From positions 1 to 27,381 of the forward strand of contig RGAX01000006.1 of assembly GCA_009919985.1 (NCBI GenBank): a stretch of DNA of 27,381 nucleotides, given 5' to 3'. Positions 1 to 7,498 of the stretch are shown piece by piece. The translations under genes were made by a program, and so were the position numbers. This DNA comes from Opitutaceae bacterium. GTDB lineage: Bacteria; Verrucomicrobiota; Verrucomicrobiia; Opitutales; Opitutaceae. How positions within the stretch are numbered: the first letter of the stretch is position 1; each line of letters starts with the position of its first letter. The notes beneath the pieces were generated by a model. That model saw only the letters and a list, made by a program, of their open reading frames with translations. It was not told where the DNA came from and made no database searches.

Positions 1-1410
1 CAATCCCGACACGGTGACGTGAATCGCTTGCAAACTCGCATCGGCCACACGCCCGGCCTCGACGAGGCTTCCCTCGGCGCTCCGCTCGCCCTCGCCGAAA
101 CCTCCGCCACCAGCTCCGCGCCCGCCGTCAGCTCCGGCGCTAAAATCGCCCCCAACGCCGTCCGCACTAAAATCGCCGGCATGGATGTGATCGCTTACCC
201 CACCGGCGTGAAACAGGTCGTCACAATGAAAGCCTCCTTGCCCGCCGGCGACGCCTTCGCCGCCGAAGGCAACCCCGCGATCCCCACCCTCACCGGCATG
301 CTCCTAGACCAAGGTACCGCCAAGCAGGACAAATTCGCTATCGCTGAAAAACTCGAGTCCGTGGGCGCTAATATTTCCTTCAGCGTTGATACGCAGGTCG
401 CCACTGTGAGCGCCAAGTGCCTCAAGAAAGACGTCCCGCTCGTCATCAGCCTCATCGCCGAGCAACTCCGAACCCCTGCTCTCTCCGCTGAGGAATTTGC
501 CAAGGCCAAGAAACAATACGCCGGCAGCCTCAAGCGCTCTCTTGAAAACACCGACTTCCGCGCCGCCGACGCCTTCACTCGCGCCGTCTATCCCATCGGT
601 CACCCCAACCGCCAGACGCCTGCCGATGAAATGCTCGCCGCCATCGAATCCGCCAAACTCGAAGACGTCGTCGCCTTCCACAAAAAATACTACGGCCCCG
701 ATCACCTCACCCTCGTTGTTGTCGGCGACCTCGACATTCCGCAGATCCAAAAAGAACTGACTAGCGCCTTTGCCGGCTGGACGGGCGGCGCCGCACTCAT
801 TCGTCCCGCCAAAGCCACGCAGACCGATGCCGCCAAAGACCAGAACGTATTCATGGCCGACAAGACCAGCGTGAGCGTCGTCCTCGGCCAATCCAGCGGC
901 CTCAAATACAACGATCCCGATTACCAAGCCCTCCGCGTCGGTACCGCCATCCTCGGCAGCGGCTTCACCGGCCGCCTCATGGCCAACGTCCGCGACAAAG
1001 AAGGCCTCACCTACGGCATCGGCTCCAGCCTCGCGCGCGACACGTTCAGCGACGGCGACTGGAAGATCACCGCCACCTTTGCCCCCGCGCTACTCGAAAA
1101 AGGCCTCGCCTCCACCCAGCGCCAGTTAAAGAGCTGGTATGAGACCGGCGCCACCGATACCGAAGTCGAGCGCCGCAAGAGCAACCTCGTCGGCTCCTTC
1201 AAAGTTGGCCTAGCCACCACCGACGGTCTCGCCGGCGCTATGTTGAGCGCGGTGCACCGCGGCTATGAACTCACCTGGCTCGACGAATACCCCGGTAAGA
1301 TCAACGCCCTCACCACCGCCGATGTAAACGGCGCGATCAAAAAATACCTCAAGCCGGAGAACATGATTTTAATCAAAGCCGGCACCGTGCCCGGAGCCCC
1401 CGCTAAGTAA
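1..1410 (+). CDS. M16 family peptidase-like protein, C-terminal half (5' partial)
   Basis: The frame is open from the first base, so the gene starts before the window; the GTG at 19 is probably internal. The visible part reads as an M16 (pitrilysin-like) unit of two domains. Counting from the codon at 19, the first domain covers about residues 45-250 and the second about 270-455. The zinc motif HxxEH is absent where it would fall (around residues 90-100, LTGMLLDQGT). The second domain keeps the family's R...Y signature in RDKEGLTYG (R325, Y332). Known bacterial M16 proteins of about 900 residues have an active N-terminal half and an inactive C-terminal half, so I infer this is the non-catalytic half of such a protein. 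It is probably exported, since many relatives are periplasmic, but the signal peptide would lie outside the window. Family assignment is firm; peptidase activity is not shown. Confidence 0.85.
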   Translation, partial: QSRHGDVNRLQTRIGHTPGLDEASLGAPLALAETSATSSAPAVSSGAKIAPNAVRTKIAGMDVIAYPTGVKQVVTMKASLPAGDAFAAEGNPAIPTLTGMLLDQGTAKQDKFAIAEKLESVGANISFSVDTQVATVSAKCLKKDVPLVISLIAEQLRTPALSAEEFAKAKKQYAGSLKRSLENTDFRAADAFTRAVYPIGHPNRQTPADEMLAAIESAKLEDVVAFHKKYYGPDHLTLVVVGDLDIPQIQKELTSAFAGWTGGAALIRPAKATQTDAAKDQNVFMADKTSVSVVLGQSSGLKYNDPDYQALRVGTAILGSGFTGRLMANVRDKEGLTYGIGSSLARDTFSDGDWKITATFAPALLEKGLASTQRQLKSWYETGATDTEVERRKSNLVGSFKVGLATTDGLAGAMLSAVHRGYELTWLDEYPGKINALTTADVNGAIKKYLKPENMILIKAGTVPGAPAK

Positions 1411-1421
1411 GGTCGTTGAAG

Positions 1422-1452
1422 TAAAAATCGGCGGGGAGCCCCACCCCCGCCG
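1422..1452 (-). terminator. Intrinsic terminator of the small minus-strand gene
   Basis: CGGCGGGG (1429-1436) pairs perfectly with CCCCGCCG (1445-1452) around an 8-base loop. Read on the minus strand, the stem is followed by ATTTTTAC (five T, 1427-1423). It lies about 30 bases past the stop of the minus-strand gene at 1482-1706. On the + strand there is no T-run, so termination is expected for the minus gene only. Confidence 0.6.
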
Positions 1453-1481
1453 TTCCGCACCCCAGCTTGGCGATGCAACGC

Positions 1482-1706
1482 TTAATGCAGGTTCTGCAAA
1501 ACCTGCAAGATGTGCATCGCCTTGGCGAAGTCGCCGGCATCAATCGCATGAAACAAAGCCTTTTTGAGATCGTGGATCGTATCCACATCGCCGGCCCAAT
1601 CGGCCGGATTCACGCTGAGATCTAGGTTCGTATGCCGCTCATATAGCGCGGCCGTTTGCCGTAGAGCCGGCACCGCGGGAGCGGGACTAATCATGGCGAT
1701 ATTCAT
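1482..1706 (-). CDS. Small hypothetical protein (74 aa)
   Basis: I do not recognise the family. The case for a real gene comes from its signals. A strong Shine-Dalgarno sequence (AGGAGG, minus-strand reading of CCTCCT at about 1716-1721) sits 8-9 bases before the ATG, which is unusual in this window. A hairpin plus T-run terminator follows the stop. The protein has no signal peptide or membrane segment. Its second half (about residues 40-74, VDTIHDLKKALFHAIDAGDF onward) looks like two amphipathic helices rich in Ala, Leu, His and Lys. It is transcribed against the M16 gene on its left, as a single-gene unit. No function is proposed. Confidence 0.6.
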   Translation of the reverse strand: MNIAMISPAPAVPALRQTAALYERHTNLDLSVNPADWAGDVDTIHDLKKALFHAIDAGDFAKAMHILQVLQNLH

Positions 1707-2227
1707 TGTAACAGTCCTCCTGTTAAAAGTGATATCTAGGAGCGGGAGCTCGGAGAGCTCTCTGAGAAAGTAGAGCCCCGCGCTAGTAGAAAATTAATAA
1801 GGCATTCAAAGTTGAAAAAAGAGGTGATTTATCCTGGTGAACCCAGGCTCGATGAAGGCAAACGCTCACTGAGTGAGCAGACCGGCGGCGCGTGGATGTT
1901 CATAGCGGATAAACAAGAACCAGAAGGCCAAAATCACCTGCCGGTTTTTATTGGTTTAATACCCCACATTCTACACCCAAAACACCGCAAGGGTGACGCA
2001 TCTTTTGGCGGAAACCCCTCATGCCTTGCCATACATGGCCCAATTACTGAATGAGCCCACGTTAAGTGGCGAACACGCCATCCGATCGCAATCGTTTCAC
2101 TTTTTACTGCAGTCGGATGACGTTTGAATTACGTTTTTTAGTTAACTATGATCAATTTACATCAATTCCAGAAATTGACATCCTCTCGGTCCTAAAGGAT
2201 CGGGCTTTCGCGCAGTCCGCTGAAATA

Positions 2228-2271
2228 AATTTATCATGTCATAAATTCCGTATTAATAATTGATTTATTAA
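2228..2271. promoter_or_regulatory. Two adjacent AT-rich inverted repeats, candidate AbiEi operator
   Basis: AATTTAT (2228-2234) and ATAAATT (2241-2247) form a perfect 7-bp dyad around 6 bases. TTAATAA (2253-2259) and TTATTAA (2265-2271) form another around 5 bases. Both lie 65-110 bases before abiEi. AbiEi antitoxins are known to repress their own operon by binding inverted repeats in the promoter region, so these are candidate sites. AT-rich DNA makes chance dyads common, hence the low confidence. Confidence 0.3.
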
Positions 2272-2301
2272 CATGATTCATCAATATTTAATGGTTCTAT
2301 G

Positions 2302-2330
2302 TTGAAAAATACAGTTTTTTAACGGACAAT
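2302..2330 (+). promoter_or_regulatory. Candidate sigma70-type promoter of abiEi-abiEii
   Basis: TTGAAA (2302-2307) and GACAAT (2325-2330) are separated by 17 bases and match a -35/-10 pair reasonably well (the -10 at 4 of 6). The expected start site, about 2336-2338, coincides with the abiEi ATG. The mRNA would then be leaderless, which would fit the absence of a Shine-Dalgarno sequence. Inferred from pattern only. Confidence 0.35.
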
Positions 2331-2335
2331 TATAC

Positions 2336-3154
2336 ATGATACCTCAGAAAAGCAAAAAGCTCTCCTCTTACATCGCCGATATGCAGGCGGGCGGGCGGCT
2401 GGTTTTTTCACGAAGGCAAGCGGAGCAGGCGCTAGGTATCTTGCGTCGCCCGTTTCTAGACATGGCCGAGCGTCTACAGAAGAAAGGCCGCCTAATCCAC
2501 CCACGGAGGGGTTTCTACGTTATCGTGCCCCCTCAATTTATGAGTTGGGGATCGCCCCCTCCAGCATGGTTCATTGATGACCTGATGCATCAGGAAGCGT
2601 GCCCCTATTATGTGGGCCTGCTAAAAGCCGCTGAGCTCCATGAGGCCGCCCATCAAGCCGTGATGGAATTTCAGGTGATAACGCAGAAGCGAATGCCCAA
2701 GCTTCGGACCGGTCGCTCAGCTATCGCATTTTATTACAGTAAAAAGATAGCTGCCTTGGAAAGTGGTATCGAGGAACGAAAAACCGATACCGGTAAAATG
2801 CGCATCTCCTCGGTTGAATTAACTGCGCTCGATCTGCTGCGCTATCCGCGCGCAGCCGGCGGTCTCGATAATATCGCGACGGTACTGGCCGACTTAGGCC
2901 CCAAGCTCGATGGGAGCCGCCTAGCGCTTTTAGCTTCGGTGTTCGAGCGTTCCGTACGACAGCGTCTAGGCTACCTGCTCACGCGAGCCGGACACACGCG
3001 GACGGCCGAGATGCTTCTTCCCAGTCTGGCACCCACCCTTTGGGTTGAACTGGACCCACTGGCGGCGAGCGATGCTGAGTTTTCACCCGATCCCATCGAC
3101 CGTGATCCGCGCTGGCGAGTAATCGTGCGACGTATGCCGGAGGCAGACACATGA
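2336..3154 (+). CDS. abiEi: AbiEi-family antitoxin / transcriptional repressor of a type IV TA system
   Basis: This 272-residue cytoplasmic protein matches the AbiEi antitoxin family. It has an N-terminal winged-helix region (about residues 1-60) ending in the characteristic RRGFYVIVPPQF stretch, then a helical middle part (EACPYYVGLLKAAELHEAAHQ), the strand pattern seen in AbiEi proteins, and a C-terminal domain. AbiEi antitoxins counteract the paired AbiEii nucleotidyltransferase toxin without direct binding, and repress their own promoter through the winged helix. The next gene overlaps by 4 bases (ATGA), the usual translational coupling of this pair. The ATG follows an AT-rich region with candidate operator dyads and has no Shine-Dalgarno site. 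Base composition is less GC-rich than the neighbouring metabolic genes, which suggests acquisition. Confidence in the family is high because both partners are present. Confidence 0.88.
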   Translation: MIPQKSKKLSSYIADMQAGGRLVFSRRQAEQALGILRRPFLDMAERLQKKGRLIHPRRGFYVIVPPQFMSWGSPPPAWFIDDLMHQEACPYYVGLLKAAELHEAAHQAVMEFQVITQKRMPKLRTGRSAIAFYYSKKIAALESGIEERKTDTGKMRISSVELTALDLLRYPRAAGGLDNIATVLADLGPKLDGSRLALLASVFERSVRQRLGYLLTRAGHTRTAEMLLPSLAPTLWVELDPLAASDAEFSPDPIDRDPRWRVIVRRMPEADT

Positions 3155-4011
3155 TCCCAAGAGCGAATCTTACCTCTTGGGGGCAGGTTGTACCGTGGTC
3201 TGAGCCGCATCAGATCGAACAGGATCTGATCATCAGCCGGGCGATCATTGCTATTTTCAGCGACCCAATGCTTAGCGCGGAGCTTCGATTTCGCGGCGGC
3301 ACCGCTCTCAACAAGTTGCATTTCCCGATACCCCTGAGGTACTCGGAGGATATTGATCTGGTGCGAACCACGGCGGGTCCGATCAAGCCATTATTGGAGG
3401 GGCTACGTCGGGTGCTGGAACCGTGGCTGGGGGCAGCGGCGTTTGACCACAGCCCCGTGGCACCGAAGCTTCGCTTCCGAGTGCCGGCCGATGACGGCAG
3501 GGTGCAGATCCGGCTCAAGGTTGAGATCAACGCCTGGGAAATCACCGCCTATGATCCACCGCTCGCCCTCTCATTTCGGGTGAGAAATCCGTGGTTCACA
3601 GGGGAGGCGCAGGTTCCGACCTTCTCGCGGGAAGAAATGATGGCAACAAAGCTGCGGGCCCTGTTGCAGCGCAACAAGGGGCGCGACTTGTTCGATCTTG
3701 CCCATGCCGTGGATGTTTTTAACGGATTGGACGCGGCCCGTGTGATTGATTGTTTCATTTTGTATCTACAGCGGGCCAAGCTTCAAGTATCACGGGCCGA
3801 GGCTGAGAGCCGGATGTTCTCTAAGCTGGCCAATCCGGCATTTCTGACGGACATGCGTCCACTGTTGCCGGCTGACCAAGCGGAGAGGTTGAATGAGGCC
3901 TCGACCAAGGCTGCTTTCGCAAAGGTATTCACTCATTTAATTGTCCGAATCCCCGGCGAAGCGTGGGCCAAGACTGAAGCAATGAAACAACGGTTTGCTC
4001 TGCTAAGCTGA
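3151..4011 (+). CDS. abiEii: AbiEii-family nucleotidyltransferase toxin
   Basis: This 286-residue protein has the AbiEii/DUF1814-type nucleotidyltransferase fold. GGTAL (residues 49-53) followed by SEDIDL (65-70) is the GG/S...DxD metal-binding core. KVEIN (about 123-127) fits the third catalytic strand. EEMMATKLRALLQRNKGRDL (161-180) matches the downstream E..K..AL..R..RDLFDL motif of the family. All expected catalytic residues are present, so the toxin looks intact. Known AbiEii toxins use NTPs and block growth or phage propagation; some relatives modify tRNA 3' ends, but the target here cannot be read from sequence. The start is set by the ATGA overlap with abiEi. The pair sits alone between unrelated chromosomal genes. 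Confidence 0.9.
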   Translation: MIPRANLTSWGQVVPWSEPHQIEQDLIISRAIIAIFSDPMLSAELRFRGGTALNKLHFPIPLRYSEDIDLVRTTAGPIKPLLEGLRRVLEPWLGAAAFDHSPVAPKLRFRVPADDGRVQIRLKVEINAWEITAYDPPLALSFRVRNPWFTGEAQVPTFSREEMMATKLRALLQRNKGRDLFDLAHAVDVFNGLDAARVIDCFILYLQRAKLQVSRAEAESRMFSKLANPAFLTDMRPLLPADQAERLNEASTKAAFAKVFTHLIVRIPGEAWAKTEAMKQRFALLS

Positions 4012-4212
4012 AGCAATCCAGGGCAGTCCTCTGTACCTAGAAATAACAGCGGCGGCTTGGGCAAAAACTGCCTGACGGCGAGGTGAAGCGCCGAGGCGTC
4101 GGAGACCGTTTACTACCCAGTCAGACGCGTCGGGGTCTTGCCGCCATCACTTGCAACTGGAGTTGGTCAAGCGGTGCTCGGGGCATTTAGATGTATTTTC
4201 TGCACCGAAGAT
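4012..4212. other. Intergenic region with no recognised feature
   Basis: About 200 bases separate the AbiEii stop from the candidate promoter of the SDR gene. There is no open frame with coding character, no RNA gene that I can fold, and no T-run terminator. It may contain the right boundary of the transferred TA segment, but I see no clear direct repeat marking it. Confidence 0.4.
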
Positions 4213-4241
4213 TTGTCGTCGGGCTATTTCCTCTTTAAATA
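4213..4241 (+). promoter_or_regulatory. Candidate promoter of the SDR gene
   Basis: TTGTCG (4213-4218) and TAAATA (4236-4241) are 17 bases apart. The predicted start site falls at or next to the ATG at 4248, again suggesting a leaderless or nearly leaderless transcript. No Shine-Dalgarno sequence precedes the gene. Pattern-based only. Confidence 0.3.
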
Positions 4242-4247
4242 TAAGCC

Positions 4248-5021
4248 ATGGATTCTACCTTTTCTGCTTCAGCGCCGGCGCCGGTTGTACTCATCGGCGG
4301 TGTCACGGGCGGCATCGGCTCCGCCCTCGCCCGCCGGCTCGCCGCGGCCGGCGTCTCGGTCGCGGGCTATGCGCGCGACGCCGGTAAACTCGCCGCCCTC
4401 CAAGCCGAATTGCCCGGCCTGCTCACCCTCACCGCCGAGGCCACCCAGCCCGCCGAGGTCGAAGCCGCTGTCGCTGCCACGGTCGCACATTTCGGCCGGC
4501 TGGATGGTTACGTGCACGCCGTGGGTTCGATTTTAATCAAAGCCGCCCACCAGACGCGCCCGGAGGAATGGCTGCGGGTCCTCGATCTTAACCTCAACTC
4601 CGCTTTCTACGGTTTACGTGCCGCGCTAGGCCCGATGCAGACCCAAAACCAAGGGAGCATCGTCTTTATAAGCTCAGTCGCCGCGCAAGCCGGCCTGCCC
4701 GCGCATGAAGCCATCGCCGCCGCCAAGGCCGGGATCGACGGTCTCGTGCGCTCCGCCGCCGCCAGCTACGCGCCACGCAACATCCGCATCAACGCCGTCG
4801 CGCCGGGCCTCGTCGATACGCCGCTCGCCGCCCCGCTGCTCGCCAGCGAAGCGGCGCGTGCGTTTTCCGAAAAGATGCACCCGCTCGGGCGGATCGGCCG
4901 GCCCGAGCAAATCGCCAGCCTCATCGCTTGGTTGCTCACGCCCGATGCGGATTGGGTCACCGGCCAGATCTACTCAATCGACGGCGGCCTCGCGCACCTG
5001 CGCCCCCGGCCCAAGGTCTAA
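4248..5021 (+). CDS. SDR family protein with Tyr-to-Ile change in the active site
   Basis: This 257-residue protein has the short-chain dehydrogenase/reductase fold. The nucleotide-binding turn is VVLIGGVTGGIG (residues 13-24). The catalytic Ser region is ISSVAA (141-146), and the C-terminal PGLVDTP and ...GQIYSIDGG segments are typical. The catalytic YxxxK motif reads IAAAK (I156, K160) inside AHEAIAAAKAG, so the proton-donating Tyr is missing while Ser and Lys remain. The usual NNAG stretch is HAVGS (90-94). I recall SDR subfamilies with a similar HEAIAAAK sequence, so this is probably an inherited subfamily trait rather than a recent mutation. Activity as a classical oxidoreductase is doubtful and the substrate is unknown. 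The ATG at 4248 follows a GCC with no ribosome binding site. It stands alone, 108 bases before the inositol oxygenase gene. Confidence 0.85.
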   Translation: MDSTFSASAPAPVVLIGGVTGGIGSALARRLAAAGVSVAGYARDAGKLAALQAELPGLLTLTAEATQPAEVEAAVAATVAHFGRLDGYVHAVGSILIKAAHQTRPEEWLRVLDLNLNSAFYGLRAALGPMQTQNQGSIVFISSVAAQAGLPAHEAIAAAKAGIDGLVRSAAASYAPRNIRINAVAPGLVDTPLAAPLLASEAARAFSEKMHPLGRIGRPEQIASLIAWLLTPDADWVTGQIYSIDGGLAHLRPRPKV

Positions 5022-5129
5022 GCGCACTGCTCATTTTTTTAATAAGCTTGAACAACCTCCGCTGGACTCGGCGAGGGTCTTGGCTCAACGTCGGCGGTAC
5101 CCCACAGCGTCAATCCCCATCGCGCCACC

Positions 5130-6041
5130 ATGTCCTCTAACGTGAATCCCGCTTCCAGCCAACCCCTCGCTAGCCTCGATGAGTGGGAAGATTTTCTAAA
5201 AGACAAATATCCTGAGCCCGCACCGGCCCCCGCGCGCAAAGCTCCGGCCGTCGGCACCGCGCCCGACAAGCAGAAGGAAGAATTTCGCGTCTACGAAGCC
5301 GAGGCGCGCCCCACGGTGCGCGAGTTTTACCGGCTCAATCACACGCACCAGACGCACGAATTTGCCCTCGCCAAGCGCCAAGAATATCTGGGCCTAAACC
5401 GCATGACCATGGGCATCTGGGAGGCCATGGAATACCTCAACCAACTCGTGGACGATTCCGATCCCGACACGGATCTTTCGCAGCTCCAGCATCTGCTCCA
5501 AACCGCCGAAGCCATGCGGCGCGACGGCCAACCGCGCTGGATGATCCTCACCGGCTTGATCCACGATCTTGGAAAAATTCTCTGCCTTTGGGGCGAACCG
5601 CAATGGGCGGTCGTAGGTGATACGTTTGCGACGGGTTGTGCGTTCTCCGACAAAAACGTTTTCCCGCAATTCTTTGCCGCCAACCCCGACAGCCAGATCG
5701 CGCGTTTCCAGACGCCCAACGGCATCTACGAACCCGGCTGCGGCTTGGATAAAGTCATTCTCTCATGGGGCCACGACGAATACATCTATCACGTCGCGAA
5801 AGACTACCTGCCCGCCGAGGGCCTCGCGATGCTACGCTACCATAGTTTTTATCCGTGGCACCGCGAAGGCGCGTATGACCAATTCTGCACCTCCGCCGAT
5901 CGCGCGCTGATGCCGTGGGTTTTGAAATTCAACACCTACGACCTCTACACCAAGAGCCACGAAGCGCCCGATGTGAAGATGTTGAAACCTTATTACGAAG
6001 AACTCATCCGCGAGTTCTTCCCCGAGAAAGTGCGTTGGTGA
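5130..6041 (+). CDS. Inositol oxygenase (MIOX) family protein
   Basis: This 303-residue protein is clearly homologous to animal and plant myo-inositol oxygenase, a di-iron enzyme that cleaves myo-inositol with O2 to D-glucuronate. All six iron ligands of the family can be located: H121 (in LQHLLQTAE), H145 and D146 (LIHDLGK), H215 (WGHDEY), H238 (RYHSFYPWH) and D271 (FNTYDLYTK). The hallmark GEPQWAVVGDTF (residues 155-166) is also conserved. The first 50 residues form a Pro/Ala-rich extension without a signal peptide, so the enzyme is cytoplasmic. No inositol transporter, inositol dehydrogenase or glucuronate pathway gene lies next to it, so the physiological route is not visible. The start ATG follows CACC. 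Confidence in family and likely activity is high. Confidence 0.92.
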   Translation: MSSNVNPASSQPLASLDEWEDFLKDKYPEPAPAPARKAPAVGTAPDKQKEEFRVYEAEARPTVREFYRLNHTHQTHEFALAKRQEYLGLNRMTMGIWEAMEYLNQLVDDSDPDTDLSQLQHLLQTAEAMRRDGQPRWMILTGLIHDLGKILCLWGEPQWAVVGDTFATGCAFSDKNVFPQFFAANPDSQIARFQTPNGIYEPGCGLDKVILSWGHDEYIYHVAKDYLPAEGLAMLRYHSFYPWHREGAYDQFCTSADRALMPWVLKFNTYDLYTKSHEAPDVKMLKPYYEELIREFFPEKVRW

Positions 6042-6108
6042 GGCGCGCCCGCACGCCCGCGCGGGAGTTGGACTTGAGCCGCTCCCTGATTACGCGCCAT
6101 AAAAACCA

Positions 6109-6783
6109 ATGCACTTAGGCCTCATCGTTGGCATCGGTCCGGCGGCGACTGATTTTTACTACCGACATCTCATCCACGCCTTCGCACAAGCGGGCGCGAA
6201 ACTGGAGCTCACGATGGCGCACGCCGACACCCCGACCTTGTTGCGCCACCAAGCAAGCGGAAATGCCGCGGCCCAAGTTGAAATCTATCAACAGCTCGCC
6301 CATCGCCTACGTGCGGCGGGCGCAGAGATTCTAGCCGTCACTTCGATCGCCGGACATTTCTGCATCGAGGAATTCAAAGCTGTCTCGCCGTTGCCCGTCA
6401 TCGATCTTGTGACAGAGGTGGTCCGAGAAATCTCCGCGCGGAAGTTTAAAAAACTAGGTCTGATCGGCACACGCGTGGTGATGGAAACGTCTTTTTACGC
6501 AGCCATCAAAGAGGTTGAAATCATCGCGCCGCCGCCAAACGAACTTACCGCCGTACATGAAGCCTATGTGGCCATGGCGAGCGCGGGGGCCATCACCGAG
6601 GCGCAACGTCAGGTCTTTTTTTCCGCCGGGAAAAACCTGATGGAAAAAGCGGGCGTCAATGCGGTGATGTTGGCCGGGACGGACCTCGCCCTCGCGTTTC
6701 ACCAGCGGGAGTCGGGCTTTCCCACTTTGGATTGTGCCGCGATTCATGCCGACGCGATTTTCCGGACCGTTCGACCGGCTTGA
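6109..6783 (+). CDS. Aspartate/glutamate racemase family protein lacking both catalytic Cys
   Basis: This 224-residue protein has the two-lobed Asp/Glu racemase fold. The N-terminal GIGPAATDFYYR (residues 8-19) corresponds to the GGxGPxAT motif, and LDCAAIHADAI (207-217) matches the C-terminal helix. Active enzymes use two Cys, one in each lobe (C-N-T and G-C-T-E). Here the first site reads VTSIAGH (77-83) and the second LAGTDL (188-193), so neither Cys is present. E. coli YgeA keeps activity with Thr at the first site but needs Cys at the second. I therefore infer that this protein is not a standard racemase; it may bind a carboxylate ligand or carry out another reaction. The ATG at 6109 is 67 bases after the inositol oxygenase stop. 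No Shine-Dalgarno site. Confidence 0.82.
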   Translation: MHLGLIVGIGPAATDFYYRHLIHAFAQAGAKLELTMAHADTPTLLRHQASGNAAAQVEIYQQLAHRLRAAGAEILAVTSIAGHFCIEEFKAVSPLPVIDLVTEVVREISARKFKKLGLIGTRVVMETSFYAAIKEVEIIAPPPNELTAVHEAYVAMASAGAITEAQRQVFFSAGKNLMEKAGVNAVMLAGTDLALAFHQRESGFPTLDCAAIHADAIFRTVRPA

Positions 6784-6858
6784 TCGCAAATCTTAACCTG
6801 ACTGAATCGAAACGGCGAAGCTTGGCGGGAAGCGTCGCAGCGTTTTAGAGTGCTCAAC

Positions 6859-7470
6859 ATGCACCTCGATTTCGCCACGCTCAAACGTCCCGAAGCTTAC
6901 GCGTGGATGACGACCACGATTCTGCCACGGCCTATCGCCTGGGTCGCGACGCTCTCCAGCGAGGGCAAAACGAACCTCGCGCCGTTTTCGTTTTTTCAGG
7001 CCATCACGGCGAACCCGCCGACGTTGATGTTTGTGCCCGTCAACCAGCGCGACGGCTCGCCGAAAGACACATTGCGCAACATCGAGGCCACGCGGGAATT
7101 TGTGGTGAACCTCGTGCCCTACGCGCTCGCCGAATCGATGAACGCCTGCGCCGCGCTCTTGCCGCATGGCGAAAGCGAGTTTGAAGCATTTGGCATCGCG
7201 GCCGCGCCAAGCACACACGTGCGCCCGCCGCGCGTGGCGGCCTCGCCGGTGGCATTCGAATGTGCGCTGCACAGCGTGGTGCACATCGGCGAAGGCGCGG
7301 GTGCGGCCAATGTCGTTTTCGGGCGCATTCTTGGGATGCACGTGGACGACACGGTGCTCGGCGTCGATGGTCTGCCCGACGCAGCGAAATTGGATCTCGT
7401 GGGCCGTCTCGGACGCGAAGATTACGCGCGCACCACGGAACGTTTTACGATCAAACGGCCCGATCGTTGA
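6859..7470 (+). CDS. Flavin reductase-like (FMN-binding) family protein
   Basis: This protein of about 203 residues belongs to the flavin reductase/FMN-binding split-barrel family. The N-terminal TTTILPRPIAWVATLS and NLAPFSFFQAITANPPTL segments form the FMN-binding core (about residues 18-60). NQRDGSPKDTLRNI and EFVVNLV follow in the usual order. Relatives are NAD(P)H:flavin oxidoreductases or small flavoproteins; the partner enzyme is not identifiable here. An in-frame GTG at 6850 could start the protein three residues earlier; I prefer the ATG at 6859 because it leads directly into the conserved sequence. Neither has a ribosome binding site. It faces the convergent alginate-lyase remnant, with only 28 bases between them. 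Confidence 0.85.
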   Translation: MHLDFATLKRPEAYAWMTTTILPRPIAWVATLSSEGKTNLAPFSFFQAITANPPTLMFVPVNQRDGSPKDTLRNIEATREFVVNLVPYALAESMNACAALLPHGESEFEAFGIAAAPSTHVRPPRVAASPVAFECALHSVVHIGEGAGAANVVFGRILGMHVDDTVLGVDGLPDAAKLDLVGRLGREDYARTTERFTIKRPDR

Positions 7471-7498
7471 GCGGGCTCGCTCGACGCGGGCGCAGGCA

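Larger units (their letters stand above)
1707..2335. other. Gene-poor, partly AT-rich spacer before the AbiE pair
   Basis: No convincing gene here. Two open frames exist (1812-2054 from TTG, 2066-2263) but neither has a ribosome binding site or recognisable protein sequence. The left half holds short dyads, such as GCTCACTGAGTGAGC near 1865-1880 and two GAGCTC palindromes near 1745-1756. From about 2100 the base composition shifts to strongly AT-rich, unlike the chromosome around it, up to the start of abiEi. This could be a decayed segment or the edge of a transferred block. Confidence 0.5.

Noticed and set aside
1812..2054. 80-codon + strand open frame from TTG
   Set aside because: No ribosome binding site and no recognisable sequence or family features. 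A real small gene cannot be fully excluded, but nothing supports it.
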